The notes beneath the pieces are model-generated. The model did not search any database, was not told the origin of the DNA, and saw only the letters and a program-made list of their open reading frames with translations. 64,000 nt of DNA, from positions 142,482-206,481 of the forward strand of contig NZ_JADMKC010000005.1 in NCBI RefSeq assembly GCF_018780105.1, given 5' to 3'. This stretch comes from Thiobacillus sp. Lineage in GTDB: Bacteria > Pseudomonadota > Gammaproteobacteria > Burkholderiales > Thiobacillaceae. The stretch's first letter is position 1, and every line of letters begins with the position of its first letter. Shown one piece after another: positions 44,076-55,427 of this stretch. Made by a program: the position numbers and the translations under genes.

Positions 44076-45554
44076 ATGGATTCCATACTTTCCCTCGTCA
44101 TCTGGGTGCCCATTCTTGCGGGCGTCGCCGTGCTCACCACCGGGTCGGATAAAAACGCGGTGCTGGCGCGCTGGCTGGCGCTGGCAGGTTCGCTTGCCGG
44201 GCTGCTCGTTGCGATCCCGCTGGCGAGCGGATTCGACACCACGACTTCGGCCATGCAGTTCGTCGAGAACACAGCCTGGATACCTGCGTTCAATATCCAT
44301 TACCACCTGGGTGTCGACGGCATTTCCATGCCACTGATCCTGCTCAACAGCTTCATTACCGTGCTGGTGGTCATCGCCGGCTGGCAGGTGATCCAGGACA
44401 AGGTCGCGCAATACATGGCGGCCTTCCTCATCATGTCCGGCCTCATCAACGGGGTGTTCGCCGCGCTCGACGGCATCCTGTTCTATGTCTTCTTCGAAGG
44501 CATGCTGATTCCGCTGTATCTGATCGTCGGCGTATGGGGCGGACCCAACCGCGTGTACGCCGCTTTCAAGTTCTTTCTCTACACGCTCGCCGGCTCCTTG
44601 CTGATGCTGGTGTCGATGATCTATCTGTACTTCCAGTCGGGCGGCAGTTTCGACATCCAGACCTGGCACACCACCACGCTGGGGATGTCGGCGCAGACGC
44701 TGATGTTTTTCGCGTTCCTGCTGGCCTTCGGCGTCAAGGTGCCGATGTGGCCGGTGCACACCTGGCTGCCCGACGCCCACGTCGAGGCGCCGACCGGCGG
44801 CTCGGTGGTGCTGGCGGCGATTACGCTCAAGGTCGGCGCCTACGGTTTCCTGCGTTTCATCCTGCCGATCCTGCCGGACGCCAGTCATGAACTCGCCTGG
44901 TTCGTCATCGCGCTGTCGCTGATCGCCGTCGCCTACATCGGTCTGGTTGCGCTGGTGCAGGCCGACATGAAAAAGCTCATCGCCTATTCGTCGATTGCGC
45001 ACATGGGCTTCGTCACCCTCGGTTTCTTCATGTTCAATCCGCTCGGCCTCGAAGGCGGGCTGGTGCAGATGATCTCGCACGGCTTTGTGTCGGCGGCGCT
45101 TTTCCTTTGCATCGGCGTAATGTACGACCGCCTGCATTCGCGCCAGATCAAGGACTACGGCGGTCTGGTCAACCGGATGCCGGTGTTCGCCGCGCTGTTC
45201 ATGCTGTTTGCCATGGCCAATGCCGGCTTGCCCGCCACCAGCGGCTTCGTCGGCGAGTTCATGGTCATCATGTCGGCCACCCAGGTGAATTTCTGGTTCG
45301 CCTTCGTCGCCGCCACCACCCTGATCCTCGGCGCGGGCTACACACTGTGGATGTACAAGCGGGTGGTGTTCGGCCAGATCACCAACCCGCACGTCGAAGA
45401 ACTCACGGACATCAACGCGCGTGAAATCCTGTTGCTCGGCGTGCTCGCCGTCTGCGTGCTCGGCATGGGCCTGTATCCCAAACCCTTCACCGACGTGATG
45501 CACGTCTCCGTCGTCGATCTCCTGGCGCACGTCGCCCAGAGCAAACTGCCATGA
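44076..45554 (+). CDS. nuoM: NADH-quinone oxidoreductase subunit M
   Basis: [51 protein letters not shown]. Confidence 0.97.
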   Translation: MDSILSLVIWVPILAGVAVLTTGSDKNAVLARWLALAGSLAGLLVAIPLASGFDTTTSAMQFVENTAWIPAFNIHYHLGVDGISMPLILLNSFITVLVVIAGWQVIQDKVAQYMAAFLIMSGLINGVFAALDGILFYVFFEGMLIPLYLIVGVWGGPNRVYAAFKFFLYTLAGSLLMLVSMIYLYFQSGGSFDIQTWHTTTLGMSAQTLMFFAFLLAFGVKVPMWPVHTWLPDAHVEAPTGGSVVLAAITLKVGAYGFLRFILPILPDASHELAWFVIALSLIAVAYIGLVALVQADMKKLIAYSSIAHMGFVTLGFFMFNPLGLEGGLVQMISHGFVSAALFLCIGVMYDRLHSRQIKDYGGLVNRMPVFAALFMLFAMANAGLPATSGFVGEFMVIMSATQVNFWFAFVAATTLILGAGYTLWMYKRVVFGQITNPHVEELTDINAREILLLGVLAVCVLGMGLYPKPFTDVMHVSVVDLLAHVAQSKLP

Positions 45555-46990
45555 GCCTGAGTGCCTTCCTCCCCGCGCTGCCCGAAATCTTCGTATTGGC
45601 GATGGTGTCGCTGATCCTGGTGATCGATGCCGCCGTCGACGACAGCAAGCGTTATCTCGCCTACGTGTTGTCGCTGGCCACCCTGGCGGGTGCTGCTTTC
45701 CTCACTGTGCGCGATCTGTCCACCATGCCGGTTCTGGCATTGAACGGCCTGTTCATCGACGATCCGCTGTCGGACGTGCTGAAGCTGTTTCTCTACCTGA
45801 CCACCGCCGTGGTGCTGGTTTATTCGCGTGCTTACCTGCGCGAACGCGGGCTTTATAAAGGCGAGTTTTTCGTGCTGGCGCTGTTCGCCTTGCTGGGCAT
45901 GATGGTGATGATTTCCGCCAGTCACTTCCTCACCCTGTATCTCGGGCTCGAGCTGCTGTCGCTGTCGCTGTATGCCATGGTTGCGCTGCAACGCGATTCC
46001 AGCGTGGCGACCGAGGCGGCGATGAAGTATTTCGTCCTCGGCGCGCTGGCGTCCGGCATGCTGCTGTACGGCATGTCGATGGTCTACGGCGTGACCGGCT
46101 CGCTGGCGCTGGGCGATATCGCCATCGCCCTGCAGGACGGCACCGACCTGCGCATTCCACTGGTGTTCGGCATCGTTTTCCTGGTCGCCGGGCTGGCCTT
46201 CAAGCTGGGCGCCGTGCCGTTCCACATGTGGGTGCCCGACGTCTATCACGGTGCGCCCACGGCGATGACGCTGTTCATCGGCAGCGCGCCCAAGATCGCC
46301 GCGTTCGCTTTCGTGATCCGCATCCTGGGACAGGGGCTGGAATCGCAGGTCGGCGAATGGCGCGACATGCTGATCATCCTCGCCGTGCTGTCGATGGCGC
46401 TTGGCAATTTCGCAGCCATCGCGCAGAGCAACCTCAAACGCATGTTCGCTTACTCGACCATCTCGCACATGGGCTTCATGCTGCTGGGCATCCTGGCTGG
46501 TACGCAGAATGGCTATGGCAGCGCGATGTTCTACGTGCTGATCTACACGCTGATGAGCCTGGGCGGCTTCGGCATGATCCTTTTGCTGTCGCGCGCCGGT
46601 TTCGAAGCCGACCAGCTCGACGACTTCAAGGGCCTCAACCGCCGCAGCCCGTGGCTGGCCTTCCTGATGCTGCTGCTGATGTTCTCCATGGCTGGCGTGC
46701 CGCCCACCGTCGGCTTCTACGCCAAGCTGTCGGTGCTGCAGGCCGTGGTCGAACTGGGCTATGTCTGGCTGGCGGTGGCGGCGGTGCTGTTCTCGCTGGT
46801 CGGCGCGTTTTACTACCTGCGCATCGTCAAGCTGATGTATTTCGATGCGCCGCACGACACCTCGCCGATCACCCCCAGCGTTGACACCCGCATTATCATG
46901 TCGGCCAACGGTCTCGCCGTGCTGGCAATCGGTATCCTGCCGCAGCCGTTGATGGCGCTTTGCATCCACGCCATCGGCGCGTCGTTTTGA
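45551..46990 (+). CDS. nuoN: NADH-quinone oxidoreductase subunit N
   Basis: [34 protein letters not shown]. Confidence 0.97.
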   Translation: MSLSAFLPALPEIFVLAMVSLILVIDAAVDDSKRYLAYVLSLATLAGAAFLTVRDLSTMPVLALNGLFIDDPLSDVLKLFLYLTTAVVLVYSRAYLRERGLYKGEFFVLALFALLGMMVMISASHFLTLYLGLELLSLSLYAMVALQRDSSVATEAAMKYFVLGALASGMLLYGMSMVYGVTGSLALGDIAIALQDGTDLRIPLVFGIVFLVAGLAFKLGAVPFHMWVPDVYHGAPTAMTLFIGSAPKIAAFAFVIRILGQGLESQVGEWRDMLIILAVLSMALGNFAAIAQSNLKRMFAYSTISHMGFMLLGILAGTQNGYGSAMFYVLIYTLMSLGGFGMILLLSRAGFEADQLDDFKGLNRRSPWLAFLMLLLMFSMAGVPPTVGFYAKLSVLQAVVELGYVWLAVAAVLFSLVGAFYYLRIVKLMYFDAPHDTSPITPSVDTRIIMSANGLAVLAIGILPQPLMALCIHAIGASF

Positions 46991-47016
46991 GGCAAGTGCA
47001 GCTGAACTAAACCCCA

Positions 47017-47036
47017 CCGGAGCAGGTCTGCTCCGG
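47017..47036 (+). other. Hairpin between nuoN and DUF2818 gene
   Basis: Perfect 8 bp stem CCGGAGCA-GGTC-TGCTCCGG, no strong T-tract. Confidence 0.6.
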
Positions 47037-47061
47037 CATCATTTGGCATTTCGGATTCACC

Positions 47062-47364
47062 GTGAATTTTTCGACCACCCTGCTGCTTATCCTGGCATTC
47101 ATCGCCGCCAACCTGCCGTTCCTCGTCGAGCGCATTTTCTTTGTCGTCCAGCCCAAAGCCGCCAGCAAGAACTTCGCCTGGCGCCTGCTCGAACTGGTGA
47201 CGATGTTTTTCATCGTAGGAGGCATTGCCTGGATGCTGGAGAGCAAACTGGGCGATGTGCACAAGCAGAACTGGGAGTTCTACGCGGTCAACGCTTCCTT
47301 GTTCGTGGTGTTTGCCTACCCGGGGTTCGTGTACCGCTATCTGTGGCGGCGGCGCGGCGGCTAA
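47062..47364 (+). CDS. DUF2818 family membrane protein (nuo-associated)
   Basis: NFSTTLLLILAFIAANLPFLVERIFFV...KNFAWRLLELVTMFFIVGGIAWMLESKLG; follows nuoN. Confidence 0.78.
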   Translation: MNFSTTLLLILAFIAANLPFLVERIFFVVQPKAASKNFAWRLLELVTMFFIVGGIAWMLESKLGDVHKQNWEFYAVNASLFVVFAYPGFVYRYLWRRRGG

Positions 47365-47400
47365 CCGGCTGGGCAGATGCTTCCCCGCCAGTCCCGCACG

Positions 47401-47670
47401 TTACAAAAAGTAGAAAAAATAGCGGCCGGCATCAAATTCAACTGCCAGCCGCGCGCCGCGATTCAGCGCATAGTCCCACGACCCCTTGGTGGCACAGCCT
47501 TCGTGGCATTCGCTGACGCCCGCCGGAGATTCAAGATCGCGTTCGCGGTCGTACCAGCTCAATAACATCGTGTCGTCGCCCAGTTGCTGCTGGGCGATCG
47601 CGGTCGCCAGCTTGAGCGCGGCATAAAAGTCGAGGCCGAGCTCGGCGGTGTCGAGGCGCAGGGTTTTCAT
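47401..47670 (-). CDS. Conserved hypothetical, possibly AF1514 family
   Basis: 89 aa; [49 protein letters not shown]; 4-nt overlap with mutS end; family name from memory. Confidence 0.6.
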   Translation of the reverse strand: MKTLRLDTAELGLDFYAALKLATAIAQQQLGDDTMLLSWYDRERDLESPAGVSECHEGCATKGSWDYALNRGARLAVEFDAGRYFFYFL

Positions 47671-50249
47671 GGTGACGTGTCGGTCAACGCTTTTAGCGCG
47701 TAGAGCATATCCAGCGCGGCCTTCGGGGTGAGTGCATCGGGATCGATCTCGCGCAACTGGTCGAGCGCGGGATGCGGCGGCGGTTCGTCGTTGGGCAGGT
47801 GGGCTGCGAACAGGTCGCCTTGCGGGCCGGGTTGCAGCTGGGCGTCTTCGAGTTCGCGCAGGTGGCGGCGTGCGGCGGCGATGACCGGGCTGGGCACGCC
47901 GGCCAGACGGGCGACCTGGATGCCGTAGCTTTGCGAGGCCGGGCCTTCTTCGACGGCGTGCAGGAACACCAGATTGGCGCCGTGTTCCTTGGCATCGAGG
48001 TGGACGTTGACGAGTTGCTTGTACTCGTTGGCCAGTTGGGTCAGTTCGAAATAATGGGTGGCGAACAGGGTGAAGGCGCGCGTCGCGCTGACCAGATGCC
48101 GCGCCACCGCCCACGCCAGCGCGAGGCCGTCGAAGGTCGAGGTGCCGCGCCCGATTTCGTCGAGCAGCACCAGGCTGTTGGCGCTGGCGTTGTGCAGGAT
48201 ATGCGCGGTTTCGGTCATCTCGACCATGAAGGTGGAGCGCCCGCCGGCGAGGTCATCCGACGCGCCGATGCGGGTGAAGATCTGGTCGATGTCGCCGATT
48301 TTTGCCGAGTTCGCAGGTACCCACAGGCCGCAGCAGGCGAGCAGCGTGATCAGCGCCACTTGCCGCATGAAGGTCGATTTGCCGCCCATGTTGGGGCCGG
48401 TAATCAGCAGCATCTGCCGCGCGCGGGTGAGCTGCACGTCGTTGGGGATGAAGTGAGCCACCTGCGCTTCGACCACTGGATGACGACCGCCGCGGATGAC
48501 GATGCCGGGTTCGTCGCTGTAGTCGGGCGCACACAGCTTCAGCGTGACTACACGCTCGGCCTGGCTCGCCAGCACGTCGATTTCGGCCAGCGCAGCGGCA
48601 ATCGCCAGCAAATCCGGCACGTGCGGCGTCAGCGTCTCCAGCAAGGATTCGAACAAGGCTTTTTCGCGTGCCAGTGCGCGGTCCTGCGCCGACAGCGCCT
48701 TGTCTTCGAAGGCTTTGAGCTCGGGCGTGATGTAGCGTTCAGCGTTCTTCAGCGTCTGGCGGCGGCGATAGTCGTCGGGGACCTTGTCCGATTGCGCGCG
48801 GCTGACTTCGATGTAAAAGCCATGCACCCGGTTGTATTCGACCTTGAGGGTGGCGATGCCCGAGCGCGCGCGTTCGCGGGTTTCCAATTCGAGCAGGAAT
48901 GCGCCGGCGTCGCGCGTCAGCGCGCGCAGTTCGTCGAGGTCGGCATCGTAGCCGTCGGCGATCACGCCGCCTTCGCGCAGCACGCTGGCGGGTTCGGGCA
49001 GCACGGCGCGGGCGAGCAGTTCGTGCAGATCGGGGCGGGCGGCGAGCGCGCCTTGCAGGGTGGCCAGGTGCGCGCGATCGTCGGGCAGCGTGGCGGCGAG
49101 ATCCGGCAGCAGCGCGAGCGTGTCGCGCAGGCCGGACAAGTCGCGCGGCCGCGCATTTTTGAGCGCGATGCGGCCGCTGATGCGTTCGACATCGGCGCAG
49201 CTCTTCAGCAGACGGGTGAGTGCGGTCGCGGTGTCGGATTGCTCCGCCAGTACGCCGATGGCGTCGCGGCGCCGGCTCAGAACGCCGCGGTCGCGCAGCG
49301 GATGATGCAGCCAATGGCGCAACAGGCGTGTGCCCATGCCGGTGGCGGTGGTGTCGAGCACCGACAGCAGGGTCGGCGACGCTTCGCCGCGCAGGGTTTC
49401 GGTGAGTTCCAGATTACGCCGGGTGGCGGCGTCGAGCTGTACGAAATCGCTGTCGCGCTCGGCGTGGATGCTTTGTATATGCGGCAGCGCGGTGCGCTGC
49501 GTGGTCTGGATGTAATCGAGCAGCGCGCCCGCCGCCGCCAGCGCGAGCGGCAGGTCGGCGACGCCGAATCCGCCGAGGTCACGGCTGTCGAATTGCTGCG
49601 CCAGCCGGGTGCGCGCGCTGTCGGCGTCGAACTGCCACGGCGCGAGGCGGCGCACCGCGCAGGGCGAGCCGTTCAGCGTGAAGTCGTCGGGCGCGAGGAT
49701 TTCGGCCGGGCGTACGCGCGCCAGCAAAGCGGGCAGGGCGGCGGGAGGGATTTCGCTGATCTGAAAGCGTCCGGCAGCCAGGTTCAGCCAGGCCACGCCG
49801 ACGCTTTCCGTGTCGGGGGCTGCATTAACCCTGTCGGGGACGATCGCGAGAATCAGGGTGTCGCAGGTTTCGTCCAGCAGACCCGAATCGGTCAGCGTGC
49901 CCGGGGTGACGATGCGTGCCACCTGGCGCTCGACCGGGCCCTTGCTGGTGGCCGGGTCGCCAATCTGCTCGGCGATCACCACCGATTCGCCCAACTTCAG
50001 CAGCCGCGCCAGATACTGTTCGGCGCTGTGATACGGCACGCCGGCCATCTTGATCGGGGTGCCCGCCGACGCACCGCGCGTGGTAAGGGTGATGTTGAGC
50101 AGCCGCGCCGCTTTTTCGGCGTCGTCGAAAAACAGTTCGTAAAAATCGCCCATGCGGTAAAACAGCAGCATGTCCGGGTTTTGCGCCTTGATGCCGAGGT
50201 ACTGCTGCATCATTGGCGTGTGGGCGGCGGTTTCCTTGCTGCTGGACAT
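47667..50249 (-). CDS. mutS: DNA mismatch repair protein MutS
   Basis: [60 protein letters not shown]. Confidence 0.98.
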   Translation of the reverse strand: MSSSKETAAHTPMMQQYLGIKAQNPDMLLFYRMGDFYELFFDDAEKAARLLNITLTTRGASAGTPIKMAGVPYHSAEQYLARLLKLGESVVIAEQIGDPATSKGPVERQVARIVTPGTLTDSGLLDETCDTLILAIVPDRVNAAPDTESVGVAWLNLAAGRFQISEIPPAALPALLARVRPAEILAPDDFTLNGSPCAVRRLAPWQFDADSARTRLAQQFDSRDLGGFGVADLPLALAAAGALLDYIQTTQRTALPHIQSIHAERDSDFVQLDAATRRNLELTETLRGEASPTLLSVLDTTATGMGTRLLRHWLHHPLRDRGVLSRRRDAIGVLAEQSDTATALTRLLKSCADVERISGRIALKNARPRDLSGLRDTLALLPDLAATLPDDRAHLATLQGALAARPDLHELLARAVLPEPASVLREGGVIADGYDADLDELRALTRDAGAFLLELETRERARSGIATLKVEYNRVHGFYIEVSRAQSDKVPDDYRRRQTLKNAERYITPELKAFEDKALSAQDRALAREKALFESLLETLTPHVPDLLAIAAALAEIDVLASQAERVVTLKLCAPDYSDEPGIVIRGGRHPVVEAQVAHFIPNDVQLTRARQMLLITGPNMGGKSTFMRQVALITLLACCGLWVPANSAKIGDIDQIFTRIGASDDLAGGRSTFMVEMTETAHILHNASANSLVLLDEIGRGTSTFDGLALAWAVARHLVSATRAFTLFATHYFELTQLANEYKQLVNVHLDAKEHGANLVFLHAVEEGPASQSYGIQVARLAGVPSPVIAAARRHLRELEDAQLQPGPQGDLFAAHLPNDEPPPHPALDQLREIDPDALTPKAALDMLYALKALTDTSP

Positions 50250-50268
50250 GGGCGAACGGGCGGGTTGT

Positions 50269-51075
50269 TTAGACTTTCAGTTCAGGCGGCAAATGCGGCG
50301 CAATGATCTGCAGCATCTGCGCAAAGATTTTCGGGGTGGCGGCGACGATGTTGCCGGAGTCGAGAAAGCCTTCGTTGCCGACGAAGTTGCCGACGAATGC
50401 GCCGGACTCCTGCGCGATCAGGCTGCCGGCGGCGAGATCCCAGGGTTTCAGGTGCATTTCCCAGAAGCCGTCGTAGCGGCCGCAGCCCACATAGCAGAGG
50501 TCGAGCGCGGCGGAACCGGGGCGACGCAAGCCGGAACTGGCCAGCATCATGTCGCGGAACATGCCGAGGTAGGCGTCGGCGTAGCGGAAGTCGGTGTAGG
50601 GGAAGCCGGTGCCGATCAGGCATTCGGCGAGCTTGTTGCGCATGCTGGCGCGAATGCGGCGCTCGTTCAGGTACGCGCCACGGCCGCGGGTGGCGGTAAA
50701 CAGTTCGTTGCGTGCGGGGTCGTAGACCACGGCCTGGGTGATCTGGCCTTTTTGCTTGAGCGCGATCGAGACGGAATATTGCTGCAGGCCGTGGAGGAAA
50801 TTGGTGGTGCCGTCGAGCGGATCGATGATCCACTGATAGTCCTCGTTGTTCTTGGCTGCGGTGACGCCAGACTCCTCTGCTAAAATCCCATGGTTCGGAT
50901 AGGCGTCGAGCAGGGTTTCGATAATGACGCGTTCGGCCATCTGGTCGACTTCGCTGACGTAATCGCGATCCTGTTTGCTCCGTACGGTGAGCTGGTCGAG
51001 GTCGAGCGAGGCGCGATTGATGATCGCCCCCGCTTTGCGAGCGGCTTTCACCGCTGTATTGAGCATGGGATGCAT
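50269..51075 (-). CDS. suhB: Inositol monophosphatase family protein
   Basis: [23 protein letters not shown]; next to trmJ. Confidence 0.94.
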   Translation of the reverse strand: MHPMLNTAVKAARKAGAIINRASLDLDQLTVRSKQDRDYVSEVDQMAERVIIETLLDAYPNHGILAEESGVTAAKNNEDYQWIIDPLDGTTNFLHGLQQYSVSIALKQKGQITQAVVYDPARNELFTATRGRGAYLNERRIRASMRNKLAECLIGTGFPYTDFRYADAYLGMFRDMMLASSGLRRPGSAALDLCYVGCGRYDGFWEMHLKPWDLAAGSLIAQESGAFVGNFVGNEGFLDSGNIVAATPKIFAQMLQIIAPHLPPELKV

Positions 51076-51123
51076 GATGTCTGGCTACAAATTCAAAGAA
51101 CGAGCCGCCATTTTACTTGATGT

Positions 51124-51891
51124 ATGACGCGATCTGACCCAAAACTTCTCGGCAATATCCGCATCGTGCTCGCACGCACCAGCCATCCCGGCAATATCGG
51201 CGCGGCCATGCGGGCGATGAAGACGATGGGCCTGTCGCAGCTGTATCTGGTCAATCCGGCGATATTTCCCAATAGCCAGGCCGATGCGATGGCGGCAGGC
51301 GCGACCGACCTGCTGGCGCAGGCCCGGGTGTGCGCCACGCTCGAAGAGGCGCTGGCCGATACCACGCTGGTACTGGGCGTATCGGCGCGCCGCCGCGACA
51401 TCGTGACCGAGGTGCTGACCCCGCCCGAAGCCGCAAGCCGCCTGCTGACCGAGGCGCAGGCCGCACCGGTGGCGCTGGTGTTCGGCAACGAAACCAGCGG
51501 CATGTCGAACGAGGAGTTGAGCCTGTGCCAGGGACTGGTGACGATCGCCGCCAACCCGGACTACAGCTCGCTCAACCTGGCGGCGGCGGTGCAGGTGCTG
51601 TGCTACGAAATCCGCCAGGCCTGGCTGGCGCACCCGGTCTGGCCACAGCCCGCGCTGGATGCGGCCACGGGTGACGAGATCGAGCGGTTCTACACGCACC
51701 TGGAAGCCGCACTGATCGATCTGGACTTCCTCAACCACGGTTCGCCCGGAAAGTTGATGTTGAAGCTGCGCTGGCTGTTTGCGCGCACCCGGCTGGCCAG
51801 GGAAGAAGTGAACATCCTGCGTGGCATTCTGACCGCGGCGCAAGCGGCCAAGCGGGGCGTACGCCGGCAGGGAAACGCCGACGCGGAATAG
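51124..51891 (+). CDS. trmJ: tRNA (cytidine/uridine-2'-O-)-methyltransferase TrmJ
   Basis: IVLARTSHPGNIGAAMRAMKTMG; VFGNETSGMSNEEL; SLNLAAAVQVLCYE. Confidence 0.94.
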   Translation: MTRSDPKLLGNIRIVLARTSHPGNIGAAMRAMKTMGLSQLYLVNPAIFPNSQADAMAAGATDLLAQARVCATLEEALADTTLVLGVSARRRDIVTEVLTPPEAASRLLTEAQAAPVALVFGNETSGMSNEELSLCQGLVTIAANPDYSSLNLAAAVQVLCYEIRQAWLAHPVWPQPALDAATGDEIERFYTHLEAALIDLDFLNHGSPGKLMLKLRWLFARTRLAREEVNILRGILTAAQAAKRGVRRQGNADAE

Positions 51892-51912
51892 TTGACTCAA
51901 TTACTCGGAAAT
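51888..51912 (+). promoter_or_regulatory. Candidate IscR type-1 site upstream of cysE
   Basis: ATAGTTGACTCAATTACTCGGAAAT, ~21/25 to ATASYYGACTRDWWYAGTCRRSTAT. Confidence 0.6.
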
Positions 51913-51927
51913 AGCATTCTTTAACGC

Positions 51928-52707
51928 ATGAGCCTGTTCAGCCAATTCAAGGAAGACATTGCCGTCGTATTCGACCGCGACCCGGCAGCGCGTTCGACGC
52001 TGGAAGTCATCACGCTGTATCCCGGCTTTCATGCCATCGTCATCCATCGGCTGGCGCACTGGTTGTGGCGCAAGGGCCTTAAATGGCTGGCGCGCTTTAC
52101 CTCGCATATCGCACGCTGGCTCACCGGCATCGAAATCCACCCCGGCGCCAGCATCGGCCGCCGCGTATTCATCGACCACGGCATGGGCGTGGTCGTGGGC
52201 GAAACCGCCGAGATTGGCGACGACTGCACGCTGTATCACGGCGTCACCCTAGGCGGTACCTCGTGGGACAAGGGCAAGCGCCATCCCACGCTGAAACCGG
52301 GCGTGGTGGTGGGGGCGGGTGCCAAAATCCTCGGCCCCATCGTCATCGGCGCCAATGCGCGTATCGGTTCCAACGCCGTGGTGGTGAAGGCGGTGCCGGA
52401 CAATGCGACGGCGGTAGGCATTCCTGCCCGCATCCTCGACAGCGAGACGGAAAAGCAGCGCCAGCAGCAGATGGCCAATCTGGGGCAGCGGGCCGAAAAG
52501 CTGGGTTTCTCGGCGTATGCCGTTTCCGCCGACATGAACGATCCGGTGGTGAAAGCGATTCATGGCCTGATCGACCATTCCGCGCATATCGACGAGCGCC
52601 TGGAGCAGGTTATCGCGCAGCTGCGCAAGTTGGGCGCAGAGCTGCCGGCAGGCCAGGACAAGCCGGACGATTTCGATGCGAATTATCTGAACAAAATAGT
52701 TGACTAA
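51928..52707 (+). CDS. cysE: Serine O-acetyltransferase
   Basis: [43 protein letters not shown] hexapeptide repeats. Confidence 0.96.
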   Translation: MSLFSQFKEDIAVVFDRDPAARSTLEVITLYPGFHAIVIHRLAHWLWRKGLKWLARFTSHIARWLTGIEIHPGASIGRRVFIDHGMGVVVGETAEIGDDCTLYHGVTLGGTSWDKGKRHPTLKPGVVVGAGAKILGPIVIGANARIGSNAVVVKAVPDNATAVGIPARILDSETEKQRQQQMANLGQRAEKLGFSAYAVSADMNDPVVKAIHGLIDHSAHIDERLEQVIAQLRKLGAELPAGQDKPDDFDANYLNKIVD

Positions 52708-52720
52708 AACAGTAAGGTAA
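52696..52720 (+). promoter_or_regulatory. Candidate IscR type-1 operator upstream of iscR
   Basis: ATAGTTGACTAAAACAGTAAGGTAA, ~23/25 to the IscR type-1 consensus. Confidence 0.78.
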
Positions 52721-52723
52721 GGA

Positions 52724-52748
52724 ATAGTTGAGCGAATCGCTCGGACAT
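52724..52748 (+). promoter_or_regulatory. Possible second, degenerate IscR site
   Basis: ATAGTTGAGCGAATCGCTCGGACAT, ~18/25, 28 bp downstream of the first. Confidence 0.4.
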
Positions 52749-52781
52749 TGATAAACCGGGTGTCATTCAGGAGAAACCAAG

Positions 52782-53243
52782 ATGAGGTTGACCACGAAAG
52801 GTCGTTTTGCTGTGACCGCGATGCTGGATCTGGCGCTGCGCGGCGGTAAAAATCCAGTCACGCTGGCAGGCATCAGCGAGCGTCAGGACATATCCCTGTC
52901 CTATCTGGAGCAACTCTTCAGCCGCTTGCGCCGCCATGAATTGGTGGAGAGCGTACGCGGCCCGGGCGGTGGCTATTATCTTGCCCGAACCCTGGGCAAC
53001 ATCAGCGTCGCCGACATCATCCGCGCGGTAGACGAACCTATCGACGCCACCCATTGCGGCGGCAAGGAAAACTGCCACGACGACCACCGCTGCCTGACGC
53101 ATGACTTGTGGATGGGCCTCAACGCCCATATCTACGATTATCTGGACAATGTCACCCTTGCCACGCTGGTTGCTAAGCAGGAAGAGTGTAAGGAAAAAAT
53201 AATGCAGGACCGTCGTGCGCCCAAGGCAACGCTTGCAGCTTGA
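52782..53243 (+). CDS. iscR: Fe-S cluster assembly transcriptional regulator IscR
   Basis: [20 protein letters not shown]; Cys ligands [19 protein letters not shown]. Confidence 0.97.
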   Translation: MRLTTKGRFAVTAMLDLALRGGKNPVTLAGISERQDISLSYLEQLFSRLRRHELVESVRGPGGGYYLARTLGNISVADIIRAVDEPIDATHCGGKENCHDDHRCLTHDLWMGLNAHIYDYLDNVTLATLVAKQEECKEKIMQDRRAPKATLAA

Positions 53244-53248
53244 TAGTG

Positions 53249-53293
53249 GATTCAAGACGCCAGGATTTAAGACACCAAGATTTAAGAAACAAG
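53249..53293 (+). repeat. Three tandem 15-nt units between iscR and iscS
   Basis: GATTCAAGACGCCAG / GATTTAAGACACCAA / GATTTAAGAAACAAG. Confidence 0.75.
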
Positions 53294-53302
53294 GCTAACT
53301 CA

Positions 53303-54511
53303 ATGAAAACAATCTACTTTGACTACTCCGCAACCACCCCGGTCGACCCCCGCGTGGCGGCCAAGATGATTCCGTACCTGACCGAGGAGTTTGGCAACCC
53401 GGCCTCGCGCTCGCATCCGTATGGCTGGACGGCGGACAAGGCAGTCGAAGAGGCGCGTGCCGAAGTGGCCGCCCTGGTGGGGGCCGATCCGAAGGAAATC
53501 GTATTCACGTCCGGCGCGACCGAGTCGAACAACCTGGCCATCAAGGGCGCGGCGCACTTCTACGCCGGCACCAAGGGCAAGCACATCATCACCGTCATGA
53601 CCGAGCACAAGGCGGTGCTGGATACCGTGCGCGAGATGGAGCGTCAGGGTTTCGAGGCGACCTATCTGGGCGTGCAGGAAAACGGCCTGCTCGATCTCGA
53701 CGTGCTGCGCGCCGCGATGCGTCCGGACACCGTGCTGGTGTCGGTGATGGCGGTCAACAACGAAATCGGCGTGATTCAGGACCTCGAAGCGATCGGCAAT
53801 CTCTGCCGCGAAAAAGGGGTGCTGTTCCATGTCGACGCGGCGCAGGCCACCGGCAAGATGCCGATCAACCTGGCCAAACTGCCGGTCGACCTGATGTCGT
53901 TCTCCGCGCACAAGACCTACGGCCCCAAAGGCATTGGCGCGCTGTATGTGCGTCGCAAGCCGCGCGTGCGCCTGGAAGCGCAGATGCACGGCGGCGGTCA
54001 CGAGCGCGGCATGCGTTCGGGCACCCTGGCCACCCATCAGATCGTCGGCATGGGCGAAGCCTTCCGCATTGCGCGTGAAGAAATGGCCACCGAGAACGAG
54101 CGCATCCGCATGCTGCGCGACCGCCTCTACGACGGTCTGAAGGACATCGAAGAGCTGCATCTGAACGGAGACTTCGAGCGCCGCGTACCCCACAACCTCA
54201 ACGTCAGCTTCAATTTCGTCGAAGGCGAATCGCTGATCATGGCGATCAAGGACTTGGCTGTCTCCAGCGGTTCGGCTTGCACCTCGGCCAGCCTGGAGCC
54301 GTCCTACGTGTTGCGCGCGCTGGGCCGCAGCGACGAACTCGCGCACAGCTCGATCCGTTTCTCGATCGGCCGCTTTACGACCGAAGAAGAAGTCGATTAC
54401 GCCATCAAGCTCTTGCACGAAAAAATCGGCAAGCTGCGCGAACTGTCCCCGTTGTGGGAGATGTTCAAGGAAGGCGTCGACCTCAATTCCGTACAGTGGG
54501 CCGCACATTAA
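53303..54511 (+). CDS. iscS: Cysteine desulfurase IscS
   Basis: [56 protein letters not shown]. Confidence 0.98.
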   Translation: MKTIYFDYSATTPVDPRVAAKMIPYLTEEFGNPASRSHPYGWTADKAVEEARAEVAALVGADPKEIVFTSGATESNNLAIKGAAHFYAGTKGKHIITVMTEHKAVLDTVREMERQGFEATYLGVQENGLLDLDVLRAAMRPDTVLVSVMAVNNEIGVIQDLEAIGNLCREKGVLFHVDAAQATGKMPINLAKLPVDLMSFSAHKTYGPKGIGALYVRRKPRVRLEAQMHGGGHERGMRSGTLATHQIVGMGEAFRIAREEMATENERIRMLRDRLYDGLKDIEELHLNGDFERRVPHNLNVSFNFVEGESLIMAIKDLAVSSGSACTSASLEPSYVLRALGRSDELAHSSIRFSIGRFTTEEEVDYAIKLLHEKIGKLRELSPLWEMFKEGVDLNSVQWAAH

Positions 54512-54587
54512 CAATCCGGATTCGATTTTGTTTGTATCCTGTTGTTAAACATGTAGTTTGTTAGTTAAAGTTTGAAGGAGAACCACC

Positions 54588-54974
54588 ATGTCTTATAGCG
54601 AAAAAGTACTCGATCATTACGAAAATCCCCGCAACGTCGGATCGTTCACGAAAGACGACGATGGCGTGGGCACCGGCATGGTGGGCGCGCCCGCTTGCGG
54701 CGACGTGATGAAGCTGCAGATCAAGGTGGGTGCAGACGGCCGTATCGAAGACGCCAAGTTCAAGACCTATGGTTGCGGTTCGGCGATTGCATCGAGCTCG
54801 CTGGTGACCGAATGGGTCAAGGGCAAGACGCTCGACCAGGCGATGGAAATCAAGAACACGGCGATTGCCGAAGAGCTGGCGCTGCCGCCGGTCAAGATCC
54901 ACTGCTCGATTCTGGCCGAAGACGCGATCAAGGCCGCGGTCGCCGACTACAAGCAGAAAAAGGGTCTGGAGTAA
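54588..54974 (+). CDS. iscU: Fe-S cluster assembly scaffold IscU
   Basis: [46 protein letters not shown]. Confidence 0.98.
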   Translation: MSYSEKVLDHYENPRNVGSFTKDDDGVGTGMVGAPACGDVMKLQIKVGADGRIEDAKFKTYGCGSAIASSSLVTEWVKGKTLDQAMEIKNTAIAEELALPPVKIHCSILAEDAIKAAVADYKQKKGLE

Positions 54975-54979
54975 GCATC

Positions 54980-55303
54980 ATGGCAGTCACTCTGTCCGAG
55001 CGCGCAGCGCAACACGTCACGAATTACCTGACCAAACGCGGCAAGGGTGTCGGCATCCGTCTCGGCGTGCGCACCACGGGCTGCTCCGGCATGGCGTACA
55101 AGCTGGAGTTTGCCGATGAAGTGCCGGATGGCGACGAGGTGTTCACCAGCCATGGCGTCACCGTGTTTGTCGACCCGAAGAGCTTGGCCTATATCGACGG
55201 CACCGAGCTGGATTACGCGCGCGAAGGCCTGAACGAAGGCTTCAAGTTCAATAACCCGAACGTGAAGAACGAGTGCGGCTGCGGGGAATCATTTAACGTT
55301 TGA
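54980..55303 (+). CDS. iscA: Iron-sulfur cluster assembly protein IscA
   Basis: [39 protein letters not shown]. Confidence 0.97.
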   Translation: MAVTLSERAAQHVTNYLTKRGKGVGIRLGVRTTGCSGMAYKLEFADEVPDGDEVFTSHGVTVFVDPKSLAYIDGTELDYAREGLNEGFKFNNPNVKNECGCGESFNV

Positions 55304-55310
55304 TTATTGG

Positions 55311-55424
55311 CAGGGGTCAGGATTCAGGGGCCAGGGGTCAGGTTTTTGTGCGGCCTTTGGCCGCGCCAATGTAAATCGCTCAGCATATTGCCCCCTGAAT
55401 CCTGATTTCTGAATCCTGGCCCCT
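55311..55424. repeat. Inverted-repeat element with heptamer (CAGGnnn) arms and central hairpin between iscA and hscB
   Basis: Left arm CAGGGGTCAGGATTCAGGGGCCAGGGGTCAGG; right arm (revcomp) AGGGGCCAGGATTCAGAAATCAGGATTCAGG (~24/31); inner GCGGCC-TTT-GGCCGC. Confidence 0.8.
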
Positions 55425-55427
55425 AAA

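Noticed and set aside
42753-45530. 925-aa minus-strand ORF opposite nuoL/nuoM
   Set aside because: Antisense shadow ORF in GC-rich codon-biased DNA; low-complexity H/R/Q/D-rich translation with no domain motifs, while the plus strand encodes clear NuoL/NuoM.
47772-50306. 844-aa plus-strand ORF opposite mutS
   Set aside because: Shadow of mutS; low-complexity RRGQ composition, no motifs.
55311-55424. iscA-hscB inverted repeat as an insertion-sequence remnant
   Set aside because: No transposase fragment and no target-site duplication seen; kept as a short repeat element instead.
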